DNA of 64,000 bases, taken from NCBI RefSeq assembly GCF_900103535.1, contig NZ_FNHQ01000013.1, forward strand, positions 19,911-83,910. Reading direction: 5' to 3'. The notes beneath the pieces are model-generated. The model worked only from the letters and a program-made list of their open reading frames with translations. It had not been told where the DNA came from and made no database searches. This DNA comes from Megasphaera paucivorans. GTDB taxonomy: Bacteria; Bacillota; Negativicutes; Veillonellales; Megasphaeraceae. The position numbers and the translations under genes are program-made. Positions 43,620 through 52,583 of this stretch are shown here, one piece after another; positions within the stretch are counted from its first letter, which is position 1, and each line of letters starts with the position of its first letter.

Positions 43620-44720
43620 ATGAAAAAATATGATTATCTAATAGTTGGCAGTGGATTATTTGGTGCTGTTTTTGCACATGAGGTTGCTGCAAAAGGAAAA
43701 CATTGTCTGGTCGTTGAGCGAAGAGCCCATGCAGGCGGGAATATATACTGCCAAAACAGGGAAGGCATTAATATTCATTTTTATGGCGGTCATATTTTTC
43801 ATACCAGTGATCGATCTGTTTGGGAATATGTAAATCAATTTGCAGAATTTAATCATTACATAAACAGCCCGTTAGCTAATTATAAAGGAAAACTGTATAA
43901 TCTTCCTTTCAACATGAACACATTTTATGAAATGTGGGGAGTTACGACACCTAAAGAGGCTGTGGAAAGAATTGCAGCGCAGAGATCCATCATAACTCAT
44001 GAGCCTCGGAATTTGGAAGAACAGGCTATCAGTCTGGTCGGTATGGATATCTATGAAAAACTGATTAAAGGGTACACAGAAAAGCAGTGGGGAAGAAAAT
44101 GCACTGAATTACCGGCATTCATTATCAAACGATTGCCGGTACGCTATACGTATGATAACAATTACTTCAATGATCGTTATCAGGGCGTACCCATAGGCGG
44201 ATATAATATATTGATCAATCATTTGCTGGAGGGAATAGAAGTTCGTCTGGATTGTGATTTTAATCAAGATCAGACAGCGTGGAAGTCTATGGCAGACAAA
44301 ATAGTTTATACAGGAACCATAGATGAATATTTTGATTATGGCTTAGGAGAACTTGAATACCGCGGACTTCGTTTTGAAACGGAGAGGTATGAGATAGATA
44401 ATTATCAAGGGGTAGCAGCGGTCAACTATACAGACAGTGAAACACCATATACTCGGATTATCGAACATAAGCATTTTGAATTTGGCACGCAGCCTGTAAC
44501 GTATATTACTAAGGAATATCCTGCCGTTTGGAAACGCGGTGATGAAGCGTATTATCCGATTAATAATACAAAAAATCAAAAACTGTATCAGCAATATTTA
44601 ATGAAAGCGAAGCAAGAGCAGAATCTTATATTTGGTGGACGCTTGGGAGAATATAAGTATTATGATATGGATAAAGTAATACAATCGGCATTGCGTCTTG
44701 CGGAAAAAGAATTATGCTGA
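43620..44720 (+). CDS. glf: UDP-galactopyranose mutase
   Basis: 366-residue flavoenzyme that converts UDP-galactopyranose into UDP-galactofuranose. FAD-binding motif DYLIVGSGLFGAVFAHE (4-20), VVERRAHAGGNIY (about 31), HFYGGHIFHTSD with the active-site region (about 56), KGYTEKQWGR (about 145) and the RYTYDNNYFNDRYQG-x-PIGGY segment (about 170) all match bacterial Glf. GC content is back to that of the flanks from here on. Together with galE at 48452 it gives a complete route from UDP-glucose. Confidence 0.96.
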   Translation: MKKYDYLIVGSGLFGAVFAHEVAAKGKHCLVVERRAHAGGNIYCQNREGINIHFYGGHIFHTSDRSVWEYVNQFAEFNHYINSPLANYKGKLYNLPFNMNTFYEMWGVTTPKEAVERIAAQRSIITHEPRNLEEQAISLVGMDIYEKLIKGYTEKQWGRKCTELPAFIIKRLPVRYTYDNNYFNDRYQGVPIGGYNILINHLLEGIEVRLDCDFNQDQTAWKSMADKIVYTGTIDEYFDYGLGELEYRGLRFETERYEIDNYQGVAAVNYTDSETPYTRIIEHKHFEFGTQPVTYITKEYPAVWKRGDEAYYPINNTKNQKLYQQYLMKAKQEQNLIFGGRLGEYKYYDMDKVIQSALRLAEKELC

Positions 44721-44771
44721 TGCAATATTATGCAGTGGAAATTCTTATGAGTATTGATTTTAAGTGATAAT

Positions 44772-46202
44772 ATGGCGAGTATATCAAAAAACTACTTTTA
44801 TAACATACTTTTTCAAGTATATAGTTTAATCCTGCCGATCATTACGGTACCTTATTTATCGCGAGTAATTGGGGCCGAAGGCCTGGGAAAATATGCGTTT
44901 GCATTGTCTGTTGTCACGTATTTTACCATGATTGCCTTTCTGGGGATGACTAATTACGGGCAGCGAACCATAGCCTACGCCCGTAATCAGGATATATATA
45001 CACTGAGCGCAACGTTTTGGGGCTTGTTTATCGTTAAATTTGTTTTATCGGCGGTCGTGCTGATTGTATACCTTGTCTTTATATCTTTTTATTTTTCAAA
45101 CAGCTATTTGTATCTGATACTTGCGATAGAAATTATTACTGTTTCCTGTAATGTAGATTGGTTTTTTCAGGGTACTGAAAATTTTAAAGTTTTAGCCGTA
45201 CGGAATGTTTTTATCAGAACGTTAGCTACGATTGCTATCTTTTTATTTGTTAAAACATCCGACGATTTTATTATTTATGTTTTGTGCATGACATTGGCAA
45301 ATTTTTTAAGTACCGCATCCATTCTTCCTTTGTTGACCACATATATTTGCAAAGTTCATTTTGCAGATATTCATTGCCGTGAACATTTGGTTGGCTCATT
45401 TCGTTTGTTTATTCCGCAAATTGCCATGACGGTTTATTTAGTTATGGATAAGACCATGCTGGGTGTGTTAAGTCATTCACCGGCAGAAGTTGGATTTTAT
45501 GATCAAGCGCATAAACTTGTCTTAGTGTTGTTAACTCTTGTCACTTCGCTAGGAACTGTCATGGCTCCAAGAATATCTTTTTTATATGCTAATAAAGATT
45601 ACCAAGGTATTTTACGTAATTTACGATATAGTTTTAATGTCGTATGGTGCTTATCTATCCCTATGATTTTAGGTATTTTTTCAGTAGCTGATATATTCGT
45701 GCCGTTTTTTTTCGGGCATGGATTTGAGGAGGTTATTCTGCTATTGGAGGTTTTCAGTTTTCTTCTTTTAGCTATTGGGTTAAGCAATATTATAGGAAGC
45801 CAGTATTTGATCCCGACAGGGAGAGAACATTTATTAACCATTTCTGTAACAATAGGGGCTGTTATTAACGTTTTCTTAAACGTACTGCTTATCCCACACT
45901 ATGAGTCATTTGGCTCGACTGTATCTTCTGTTATTGCGGAGATTGGTGTGTTCGGTTATCAATTTTGGGTGACACATAGGGAATTACCGTTTCGCACATA
46001 TTTTTTATGTGTGAAAAACTATCTTTTTGCTGGTATGATCATGTTTTTCGTACTATATTTTATTCCCAAAAGCATTTCGCCCAGTTGGTATTTATTGAGC
46101 ACTGTTTTCACGGGAGCTGTTGTATATAGTGCAGTTTTGATTTTTTTGCAGGATAAGTTTATTATGGAAATACTCAGCAGAATAAAAAATAAATGGCATT
46201 AA
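44772..46202 (+). CDS. wzx: Wzx-type polysaccharide flippase
   Basis: 476-residue membrane protein with about twelve to fourteen helices (MOP superfamily). Conserved N-terminal NYFYNILFQVYSLILPIITVPYLSRVIG in parts (residues 5-32; the PYLSRV-GAEGLGKYAF motif is diagnostic). It flips lipid-linked repeat units to the periplasmic face. The start was placed at ATG 44772 because the family begins at this point; an upstream TTG at 44754 would add six residues. No good ribosome site is seen before either. Confidence 0.92.
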   Translation: MASISKNYFYNILFQVYSLILPIITVPYLSRVIGAEGLGKYAFALSVVTYFTMIAFLGMTNYGQRTIAYARNQDIYTLSATFWGLFIVKFVLSAVVLIVYLVFISFYFSNSYLYLILAIEIITVSCNVDWFFQGTENFKVLAVRNVFIRTLATIAIFLFVKTSDDFIIYVLCMTLANFLSTASILPLLTTYICKVHFADIHCREHLVGSFRLFIPQIAMTVYLVMDKTMLGVLSHSPAEVGFYDQAHKLVLVLLTLVTSLGTVMAPRISFLYANKDYQGILRNLRYSFNVVWCLSIPMILGIFSVADIFVPFFFGHGFEEVILLLEVFSFLLLAIGLSNIIGSQYLIPTGREHLLTISVTIGAVINVFLNVLLIPHYESFGSTVSSVIAEIGVFGYQFWVTHRELPFRTYFLCVKNYLFAGMIMFFVLYFIPKSISPSWYLLSTVFTGAVVYSAVLIFLQDKFIMEILSRIKNKWH

Positions 46203-46273
46203 AGACGAGAGGACGGTCATTTTTGTCGCATTTGGTTGACAAAGTAGTTGTTTATAAGAAGGAGAGTGTATGG

Positions 46274-46972
46274 ATGAAAGCATTTCTTTTAGCTGCCGGT
46301 TATGGCACGAGGCTGAAACCGTTAACGGATACAATCCCAAAATGCATGGCTCCGATTTCCGGCAAACCGTTGTTATCATGGTGGATGGAATTATTTGAAA
46401 AGCATGCTATTTCTGAAGTCCTTGTCAACACGCATTATTTGCCGGAGCCTGTCAGAAAATATATGGTTCAGTACAATGCATGTCATACTGCAACTCACAT
46501 TGTGGAATTTTTTGAACCGGAGCTACTGGGAAGCGGTGGTACGGTGCTTGCTAATAAAGAGTTCGTAAAAAATGCGGCAGATTTCTTGATCTGCTATGCC
46601 GATAATTTAACAAATGTAAATTTATCTGACATTATTCGTTTTCATCGGCAGAAAAGTGCATTATTGACAATGGGATTATTTCACACGAATAATCCTTGCG
46701 GTTGTGGGATCGCGGCAATGGATCATAACGGAGTAATATGTGAATTTCAGGAAAAGCCGAAACATCCGAAAAGTAATTTGGCAAATGCAGGCATCTATGT
46801 TTGCAGCAAGGAAATTTTTACATATTTTCCGCATCAGCATGTGATTGATTTCGGTACAGATGTTTTACCGTTATTAGCAGGTAAAATGTATGGATATGAA
46901 ATCACAGGTTATCTGAGGGATATTGGTACCCCGGAAAACTATGCATTGGTGCAGAAGGAGTGGAAGTCGTGA
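46274..46972 (+). CDS. hddC: D-glycero-D-manno-heptose 1-phosphate guanylyltransferase (HddC-like)
   Basis: 232-residue nucleotidyltransferase with the signature LLAAGYGTRLKPLTDTIPK (4-22), GKPLLSWW, LGSGGTVLANK, YADNLTN (metal-binding Asp) and a late GYLRDIGTPENY motif. AAGGAG before 46274 sets the start. The neighbours (heptose kinase, heptose phosphatase, sedoheptulose isomerase) identify it as HddC, making GDP-D-glycero-alpha-D-manno-heptose, rather than a mannose-1-phosphate guanylyltransferase. Confidence 0.85.
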   Translation: MKAFLLAAGYGTRLKPLTDTIPKCMAPISGKPLLSWWMELFEKHAISEVLVNTHYLPEPVRKYMVQYNACHTATHIVEFFEPELLGSGGTVLANKEFVKNAADFLICYADNLTNVNLSDIIRFHRQKSALLTMGLFHTNNPCGCGIAAMDHNGVICEFQEKPKHPKSNLANAGIYVCSKEIFTYFPHQHVIDFGTDVLPLLAGKMYGYEITGYLRDIGTPENYALVQKEWKS

Positions 46973-47938
46973 TCATTACACAAACACCGTTCAGAATTAG
47001 TTTTGTCGGCGGGGGAACAGATCTGGAAGCATATTATAAGACGAATTATGGGGCTGTTGTCAGTACAGCTATCAATAAATCGATCTATATTACCATCAAT
47101 AAGCGGTTTGATGATACGATTCGATTGAGCTATTCAAAAACAGAAATTGTCGATCATGTGGATGATCTTCAGCATGATATAGCGAAAGCCTGCTTGAAGA
47201 TGACAGGAGTTGAACGGGGAGTCGAAATTACGTCGATTGCCGATGTGCCGGCAGGCACAGGGCTCGGTTCTTCCAGCAGCTTTACAGTAGGCTTGTTGAA
47301 TGCGCTGTATACATATATCGGTGAGCAGAAGTCGGCACAGGAATTGGCTGAACTTGCCTGTCGGGTTGAAATTGATATTTTAAAGCATCCTATCGGCAAA
47401 CAGGATCAATTTGCGGCCGCATATGGCGGCATGAATTATTTTCGATTTAATTCGGACGGTTCTGTGGAACGTGAAAAAAATCCAAATTACGGATGTCATG
47501 AAACGGGAAATGAATCGTAAACTCATGATGTTTTATACAGGGATTAAACGGAGTGCTGATGGGATACTGAAGAAACAATCACAGGATACAGCTTCAAAAT
47601 TGGATATCTTAAATTACATGCGTGATCAGGCCGGTACATTGAAAACAATTTTAAATCAGGAAGGATTCAATGATAAATTTGCTGAAATACTGCATCAAGG
47701 CTGGCAAAAGAAAAAGTCTATCACGAATGGCATATCCAACGGAAATATAGACGAAATTTATCAACAGGCATTAGAAGCAGGAGCATCCGGAGGGAAGATT
47801 CTCGGTGCCGGTGGCGGCGGCTTTTTGCTGTTGTACTGCGACGAGGCAAAGCAGCCTGCTGTTCGAAACGCTGTTGGACTGCGGGAATTGGATTTTAGGA
47901 TAGCCGAACGCGGGAGCAGGGTGGTATATTTTGCCTAG
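46969..47938 (+). pseudogene. hddA: D-glycero-D-manno-heptose 7-phosphate kinase (HddA-like), frameshifted
   Basis: GHMP kinase whose two halves are in different frames. The first half has TPFRISFVGGGTDLEAYY, DVPAGTGLGSSSSFTVG (ATP loop) and HPIGKQDQFAAAYGG; the second has KIQITDVMKREMN, FYTGIKR and the C-terminal GAGGGGFLLLYC. The junction is A7 at 47474-47480; six A would give one frame of about 323 codons, the normal HddA length. Start GTG 46969 overlaps the hddC stop and has AAGGAG eight bases ahead; GTG 46960 is an alternative. The second half alone could start at GTG 47471, but would lack the ATP site. Confidence 0.85.
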
Positions 47939-48455
47939 AGCAGCCGTGTTTCTGGATAGGGACGGGGTCATCAATGTATGTGCGCCGCCCCATGATTATA
48001 TTAAGCGATGGAGTGAATTTCAATTTTTGCCACAGGTGGATACTGCAATCGCAAAGTTAAACAAAAAACGAATATATGTCTTTGTTGTCACGAACCAGAG
48101 GGGTGTTGCCAGAGGATTGATGACAGTGGAGAATGTAGACGACATCCATCGTCATATGCGGCATTCTTTGATGGAGAAGCAAGCTGTTATTGATGATATT
48201 TTTGTATGCCCGCATGAATCAGGAACCTGCCATTGTCGAAAACCGGATATAGGTCTGTTCCTTCAAGCAGAGCAGCAATATGATATTGATAAAACACATT
48301 CTTTTATGATCGGTGATAGTGTTGGTGATATTCAAGCAGGCAAAAAATATGGGATAACAACTATTTCCATTGGTAGCACATGTTTTGACGGGGATTATCA
48401 TTTTCATGATCTAAACGAAGCAGTGGATTATATTTTAGGAGGAAACATAGGATGA
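47931..48455 (+). CDS. gmhB: D-glycero-D-manno-heptose 1,7-bisphosphate phosphatase (GmhB/HddB)
   Basis: 174-residue HAD-superfamily (IIIA) phosphatase that removes the C7 phosphate. The catalytic motif FLDRDGVIN (7-15), the serine/threonine motif VTNQRGVARG (about 52-61), the zinc-loop cysteines CPHESGTCHCRKP (about 88-100) and the acidic motif MIGDSVGDIQAG (about 124) are present. A TTG start follows a GGAG-rich stretch and overlaps the kinase gene. It supplies heptose 1-phosphate to HddC. Confidence 0.93.
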   Translation: MPRAAVFLDRDGVINVCAPPHDYIKRWSEFQFLPQVDTAIAKLNKKRIYVFVVTNQRGVARGLMTVENVDDIHRHMRHSLMEKQAVIDDIFVCPHESGTCHCRKPDIGLFLQAEQQYDIDKTHSFMIGDSVGDIQAGKKYGITTISIGSTCFDGDYHFHDLNEAVDYILGGNIG

Positions 48456-49423
48456 GAGTTTTGATTACAGGTGGTGCAGGGTATATTGGCAGTCATTGCA
48501 ACAGGCTTTTTGCGGATAAAGGAATTGAAACAGTTGTACTTGATGATTTGAGCGACGGACATAAGGCAGCTGTCGTTGCCGGTGAATTTGTGAAAGGAAA
48601 TTATGGAGATCGGGTTTTTATGAAACAGCTTTTTTCCCAATATACATTCGACGGTATTATTCATTTTGCTGCGTTTGCGTCTGTGCCGGATTCGGTAGCG
48701 CGCCCACAGCGGTATTATGACAATAATGTTGCTAAAATGTTGGCTCTGTTAGATGAAGCAGTAGCAAGCGGTATTAAGTATTTTGTCTTTTCTTCTTCGG
48801 CGGCGACATTCGGGGAACCGCAATATGTTCCAATTGACGAAAAACATCCGCAGCACCCTATCAACCCATATGGGATGACGAAGCTGATTGGGGAAGAGAT
48901 ACTGGCTGATTATGAGAAAGCATACGGCATTCATTCCTGCTCGTTTCGATATTTTAATGCGGCCGGAGATGCACCGGATGGCATGATTGGGGAGGCACAT
49001 AATCCGGAATCCCATTTAATCCCGTTAGTCATGCGTGCAGCGATGACAGGTGAAAAAATGAAAGTATTTGGGGATGACTATGCTACGAAGGACGGCAGCT
49101 GTGTTCGCGATTATGTACATGTAGAAGATTTAGCGGAAGCTCATTATCTGGGACTCCAATACATCATGGAACATAATATCAGCGAAAACTTTAATTTGGG
49201 GAGCAGTGATGGTTTCAGCGTCTTGGATCTGATCCGCACCTTTGAGAAAATTTTAGGACAAAAGATACCGTATGATATTGTCGGTCGTCGTGCAGGAGAT
49301 CCGGCGGTATTGGTGGCATCCAATGCTAAGGCGAAAGAATTGTTAGGATGGGATCCTAAACGCAGTGATTTGGAAACGATCCTTAACGATGCTTGGCATT
49401 GGGAACAACATAGAAAATATTAA
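48452..49423 (+). CDS. galE: UDP-glucose 4-epimerase
   Basis: 323-residue extended short-chain dehydrogenase. NAD motif TGGAGYIGSH (6-15), the catalytic pair in FSSSAATFG (Ser-Ser-Ala) and NPYGMTK (Tyr-x3-Lys, about 142-146), the FRYFNAAG segment and RDYVHVEDLAEAH are diagnostic. It interconverts UDP-glucose and UDP-galactose, feeding the galactofuranose genes earlier in the locus. It is placed inside the heptose gene group, four bases overlapping the phosphatase and 28 bases before gmhA. Confidence 0.96.
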   Translation: MRVLITGGAGYIGSHCNRLFADKGIETVVLDDLSDGHKAAVVAGEFVKGNYGDRVFMKQLFSQYTFDGIIHFAAFASVPDSVARPQRYYDNNVAKMLALLDEAVASGIKYFVFSSSAATFGEPQYVPIDEKHPQHPINPYGMTKLIGEEILADYEKAYGIHSCSFRYFNAAGDAPDGMIGEAHNPESHLIPLVMRAAMTGEKMKVFGDDYATKDGSCVRDYVHVEDLAEAHYLGLQYIMEHNISENFNLGSSDGFSVLDLIRTFEKILGQKIPYDIVGRRAGDPAVLVASNAKAKELLGWDPKRSDLETILNDAWHWEQHRKY

Positions 49424-49451
49424 GCTGTCCTGGTTGTTGGGAGGAATAGAG

Positions 49452-50039
49452 ATGATGATAGATTTCAAAACGGATATGCAGCAATATTTTACAAGGGAAA
49501 TGGAAGTTATCAAGAACCTGGACATAAATGAACTGAATTCTGCAATGAATGCCATATATGATGCATGGCAGCGTGAAGCTGTCATTTATGTATTTGGAAA
49601 CGGTGGCAGCAGTGCTACAGCTTCACACATGGTTTGTGATTTCAATAAAGGCATATCCGACGGACACGCAAAAAAATTCAGATTGCAGTGTTTGAATGAT
49701 AATATGCCCATTATATCGGCAATAGCGAATGATATCAGTTATGACGATGTCTTTTCCTATCAATTGGAAAAGATATTGCGTACAGATGACTTGATCGTCG
49801 CCATTTCCGGCAGCGGCAATTCAAAAAATATTATGAAAGCCGTTGAATATGCCAAGCAGATAGGTACAAAAATTGTCGGAATAACCGGATATGATGGAGG
49901 TAAACTTAAAAAGATAGCCAACTATTCCATGCATGTTCCTATAAATGATATGCAAATCGCAGAAGATATCCACATGATTTTTGATCACATGATGATGCAT
50001 ATTTTTAGTTGTCATCGCCGAGATATAATTGACCCATAA
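49452..50039 (+). CDS. gmhA: Sedoheptulose 7-phosphate isomerase (GmhA)
   Basis: 195-residue SIS-domain enzyme that turns sedoheptulose 7-phosphate into D-glycero-D-manno-heptose 7-phosphate. VFGNGGSSATASHMVCDF (about 47-64), ISGSGNSKNIMKAV (about 120) and the C-terminal EDIHMIFDHMMMH helix carrying metal-site residues match GmhA. GGAGGA precedes 49452. The last dozen residues (after MHIF) do not look conserved, and the gene ends 36 bases before an IS element, so the native C terminus may have been changed by the insertion. It is the last gene of the polysaccharide locus. Confidence 0.92.
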   Translation: MMIDFKTDMQQYFTREMEVIKNLDINELNSAMNAIYDAWQREAVIYVFGNGGSSATASHMVCDFNKGISDGHAKKFRLQCLNDNMPIISAIANDISYDDVFSYQLEKILRTDDLIVAISGSGNSKNIMKAVEYAKQIGTKIVGITGYDGGKLKKIANYSMHVPINDMQIAEDIHMIFDHMMMHIFSCHRRDIIDP

Positions 50040-50075
50040 AGCCGAAAAGAAATTGACCCACACCAACCCCCTGTG

Positions 50076-51539
50076 TGTCAGAATAGTTGTCAGTAAGTTC
50101 CCAATACTCTTGAGGTAGTATTATCACAGAGAGAAAGAAGACATTCATTATGCAATACAGTGATGAACTTAAAGGTTCTCTGCTGCGAAGAATGCTTCCT
50201 CCCGGCAACGAGTTAATCACTAAAATTTCGCGAGAGGAAGGAATCTCGGAACAAACTCTGCGCAACTGGAGAGACAAGGCCAGAGACGGTATTGCTGCAC
50301 CAGGTATCCGTGCCACGTCTGATGGGTGGTGGAGCACTCAGGATAAATTTCTGATCGTCGTAGAGACAGCGAGTATGTCTGAAACCGAACTGGCTGAATA
50401 TGCCAGAAAGAAAGGCTTCTATGTCGAGCAGATCAAGGCTTGGAAAGATGCCTGCATGAATGCCAATGGGGGTGTTGCTGAAGAGGCAGCGCGAGTGAAT
50501 AAAGAACTGAAGGTTGCACGCGTACCAATAAACAGCTGCAAAAAGAACTGGACCATAAGGAAAAAGCATTGGCTGAAACAGCGGTTTTGCTCATACTAAA
50601 AAAGCCGAATACGCGGACATGTCTCCCTGTGAAATTGTCCCTGCACTAGCGGATGAAGGCAGATTCATTGCATCGGAGTCGACATTCTACCGTGTGCTTC
50701 ATGAGGAAAAGATGCAGAATTACCGTGGGTGCTCTGACGTACCATATCATTGACTGCTTGCCACATATGCAGCAATGGCTCCGAATCAAGTCTGGATGTG
50801 GGATATTACGTATCTCAACGGTCCGATCAGAGGACAGTTCTACTACCTTTACCTGTTTTCCGACCTCTATGACCGTGATATTGTCGGTTGGGAAGTCTGG
50901 GCCACAGAAGATACACAGCATGCCAGTGAATTAATCCGCCGAATCTGCTTAAAACACAACAGACTAACAACCCAGCCGCTCGTACTTCATTCTGACAATG
51001 GAACGCCTATGAAAGGAGCTACGATGCTGGAAACACTCTACAAGCTCGACATTACCTCATCGAATAGCCGCCCGCGCGTAAGCAATGATAACGCATATGC
51101 CGAAAGTATTTTCAAGACTTTGAAATACAGGCCGGAAATGGTTTTACATCACTTGAAGAAGCACGTAGATGGGTTGCAGGATTCGTTAGATGGTATAGAT
51201 ATGAACACCACCATTTCGGAATAAAATTTCTTCATCCCACAGATCTGCATGAAGGTCACGGGAAAGACATTCTTGCTAAACGTCATAATCTGTATGAACT
51301 TGTCAAAGATCGGCATCCGGAACGTTGGGATGGAAGAAACACCCGCGACTGGACACTACCGGAAGCAGTATACCTGAATCCGGCGCAGGCATCGGAAACG
51401 GAACTTGCAGTAAAAATAGTTTGAGTAGTCGTAATTCTGAACTGAGCTTAAGATTCATATTTTAAATTATAAATTCAGCCTAAATTTGGCTGAAATAGAT
51501 AAACATACATCAAGGGGGTTACTGATAACTACCTTGACA
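50076..51539 (+). mobile_element. Decayed IS3-family element
   Basis: Ends are marked by an inverted repeat: TGTCAGAATAGTTGTCAGTAA at the left and the complement of TGTCAAGGTAGTTATCAGTAA at the right. The size (1,464 bases) fits an IS3-family element even with some internal loss. No clear target duplication was found. It separates the heptose genes from a frameshifted VanZ-like gene. Confidence 0.75.
50150..51424 (+). pseudogene. IS3-family transposase OrfA/OrfB, broken in several places
   Basis: OrfA is recognisable from 50150 (helix-turn-helix around ITKISREEGISEQTLRNWR). OrfB is spread over at least three frames: a fragment around 50620-50710 (ADEGRFIASESTFYRVL), the catalytic core at 50775-51150 with all three acidic residues (WDITYL, LHSDNG and AESIFKTLKY), and the tail from about 51150 to 51424 (EARRWVAGFVRWYRYEHHHFGIK in parts). 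About 100 residues between OrfA and the core are missing or scrambled. The element cannot move on its own. Confidence 0.85.
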
Positions 51540-51615
51540 ACGAGCGGTAGCTTACTTTCAAGTTGACAAACACAGCGGTGTTAGATTTTTAGAAAACACA
51601 TAGGCGGTTAACTAT

Positions 51616-52088
51616 ATGAAACGATGTATGGGAAGAATAATAGCACTTTTTGTCATTATGTTCATATGGCATAATTCTTTACAGGATGCTATGCATTTAG
51701 AGTATGCCAGTTTAGCAGTAGTTCATCTAATGCAGCCCCTATTAGCTACATTAGGAGTACGGTGTCTACGAGAGTGTTGGATGCGTTGCTTCGAAAGGTG
51801 GCTCATTTGTCGGAGTTTACGCTGTTAGGATTTGTCTTATGTACTTCATGTTCTTTCTTTAATGGCTTGAACGAAAAAAAAGTATGGGTGACGTTACTGA
51901 TTGGATTATGTGTAGCAGTAATCGATGAACTGCTGCAGCGTTTCAGTCCCGGGAGGTCATGCCAGATCAGTGATATGCTGCTGGATTGGTGTGGTGTATG
52001 GATCGGGCTGGGAATGGCAGTAGGCGTGAGGAAGATAAGGGCGGTTTTAGGAAGAGATAAGAGCCGTTGTAAGAAAAAGCGGTTGTAA
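51616..52088 (+). pseudogene. VanZ-like membrane protein, frameshifted
   Basis: The first 48 codons encode a hydrophobic helix and MFIWHNSLQ, a typical VanZ opening; the remainder (STRVLDALLRKVAHLSEFTLLGFVL, DELLQRFSPGRSCQISDMLLDWCG in parts) is read in the -1 frame from about 51757. K-x-A-H-x-x-E-F and D-E-x-x-Q-x-F-x-P-G-R are the VanZ motifs. A single lost base near 51757-51762 (not in a homopolymer) explains the break. A downstream start at GTG 51762 could give the last 108 residues. VanZ proteins are linked to glycopeptide (teicoplanin) tolerance, but most family members are uncharacterised. Confidence 0.75.
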
Positions 52089-52149
52089 TCCGTGTATGGT
52101 GTGAAGAGCGGCTGTAGGGAAAAATTATTAGTAGTTTTATGTGGTACTA

Positions 52150-52180
52150 AGCGAGTTGCGAGGCGGCTCGTATTTTTTTG
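52150..52180 (+). terminator. Terminator after the VanZ-like gene
   Basis: CGAG and CTCG pair around TTGCGAGGCGG and are followed by T7 after TA. Further on, TATAAT motifs at 52187 and 52232 and GGGGAGTGGTGAATATACTG (52279-52298) look like the start of a gene that is cut off by the repeat region at 52300. Confidence 0.5.
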
Positions 52181-52313
52181 TCGTATAATATTGTTCTAAT
52201 AAAATCGTATGTTATAATAAAAGCATACTGATTAAATTAATATGAAATAATGCAATGAGACTATATGAAGGCTAAAAGGGGAGTGGTGAATATACTGATC
52301 GGATAGAGCCAGC

Positions 52314-52346
52314 GTTCCGGTGCGGCGTGAGCCGCATGACCGGAAC
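52314..52346. repeat. Inverted repeat at the edge of the IS21 region
   Basis: GTTCCGGT-GCGGC and GCCGC-(ATG)-ACCGGAAC form a stem of 13 pairs with a GTGA loop and a 3-base bulge. It is probably the terminal structure of an older IS21-like element, as the same CCGG-rich words occur in the ends of the element at 52493. Confidence 0.5.
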
Positions 52347-52368
52347 TGTTGAGCCACTATCCCCAAAG

Positions 52369-52491
52369 TTATTCGCTTAAAGATTGATCCAATACATATA
52401 CTTCACGCATTGAAATATCTTTTGATGGATCTGTACTTTCGATATTGATTTTATATGCATCGTGTACGATACGATCAAGGATGGCGTCGGC
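52369..52491 (-). pseudogene. C-terminal remnant of a second istB
   Basis: The last 40 codons of an IstB protein: ADAILDRIVHDAYKINIES and SMREVYVLDQSLSE line up with AEAILDRIKHESYKINIVA and SMREIYGLNQDISE of the complete IstB next door, but with about 40% of residues different. Homology stops exactly where the end of the neighbouring IS21 element begins, so that element inserted into, or recombined with, an older relative. Confidence 0.82.
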
Positions 52492-52583
52492 TTGTATATT
52501 CCGGTGCGGGGAAACCGTGGTTCCGGTGAAGCGGAAACCGCAAATCCGGAACCAGGAAACCACACCTTAGTCAATTAATATAT

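Noticed and set aside
50029..50061. Repeated ATTGACCCA words after gmhA as ends of a further element
   Set aside because: Only two short copies in the same direction, with no inverted partner and no gene attached.
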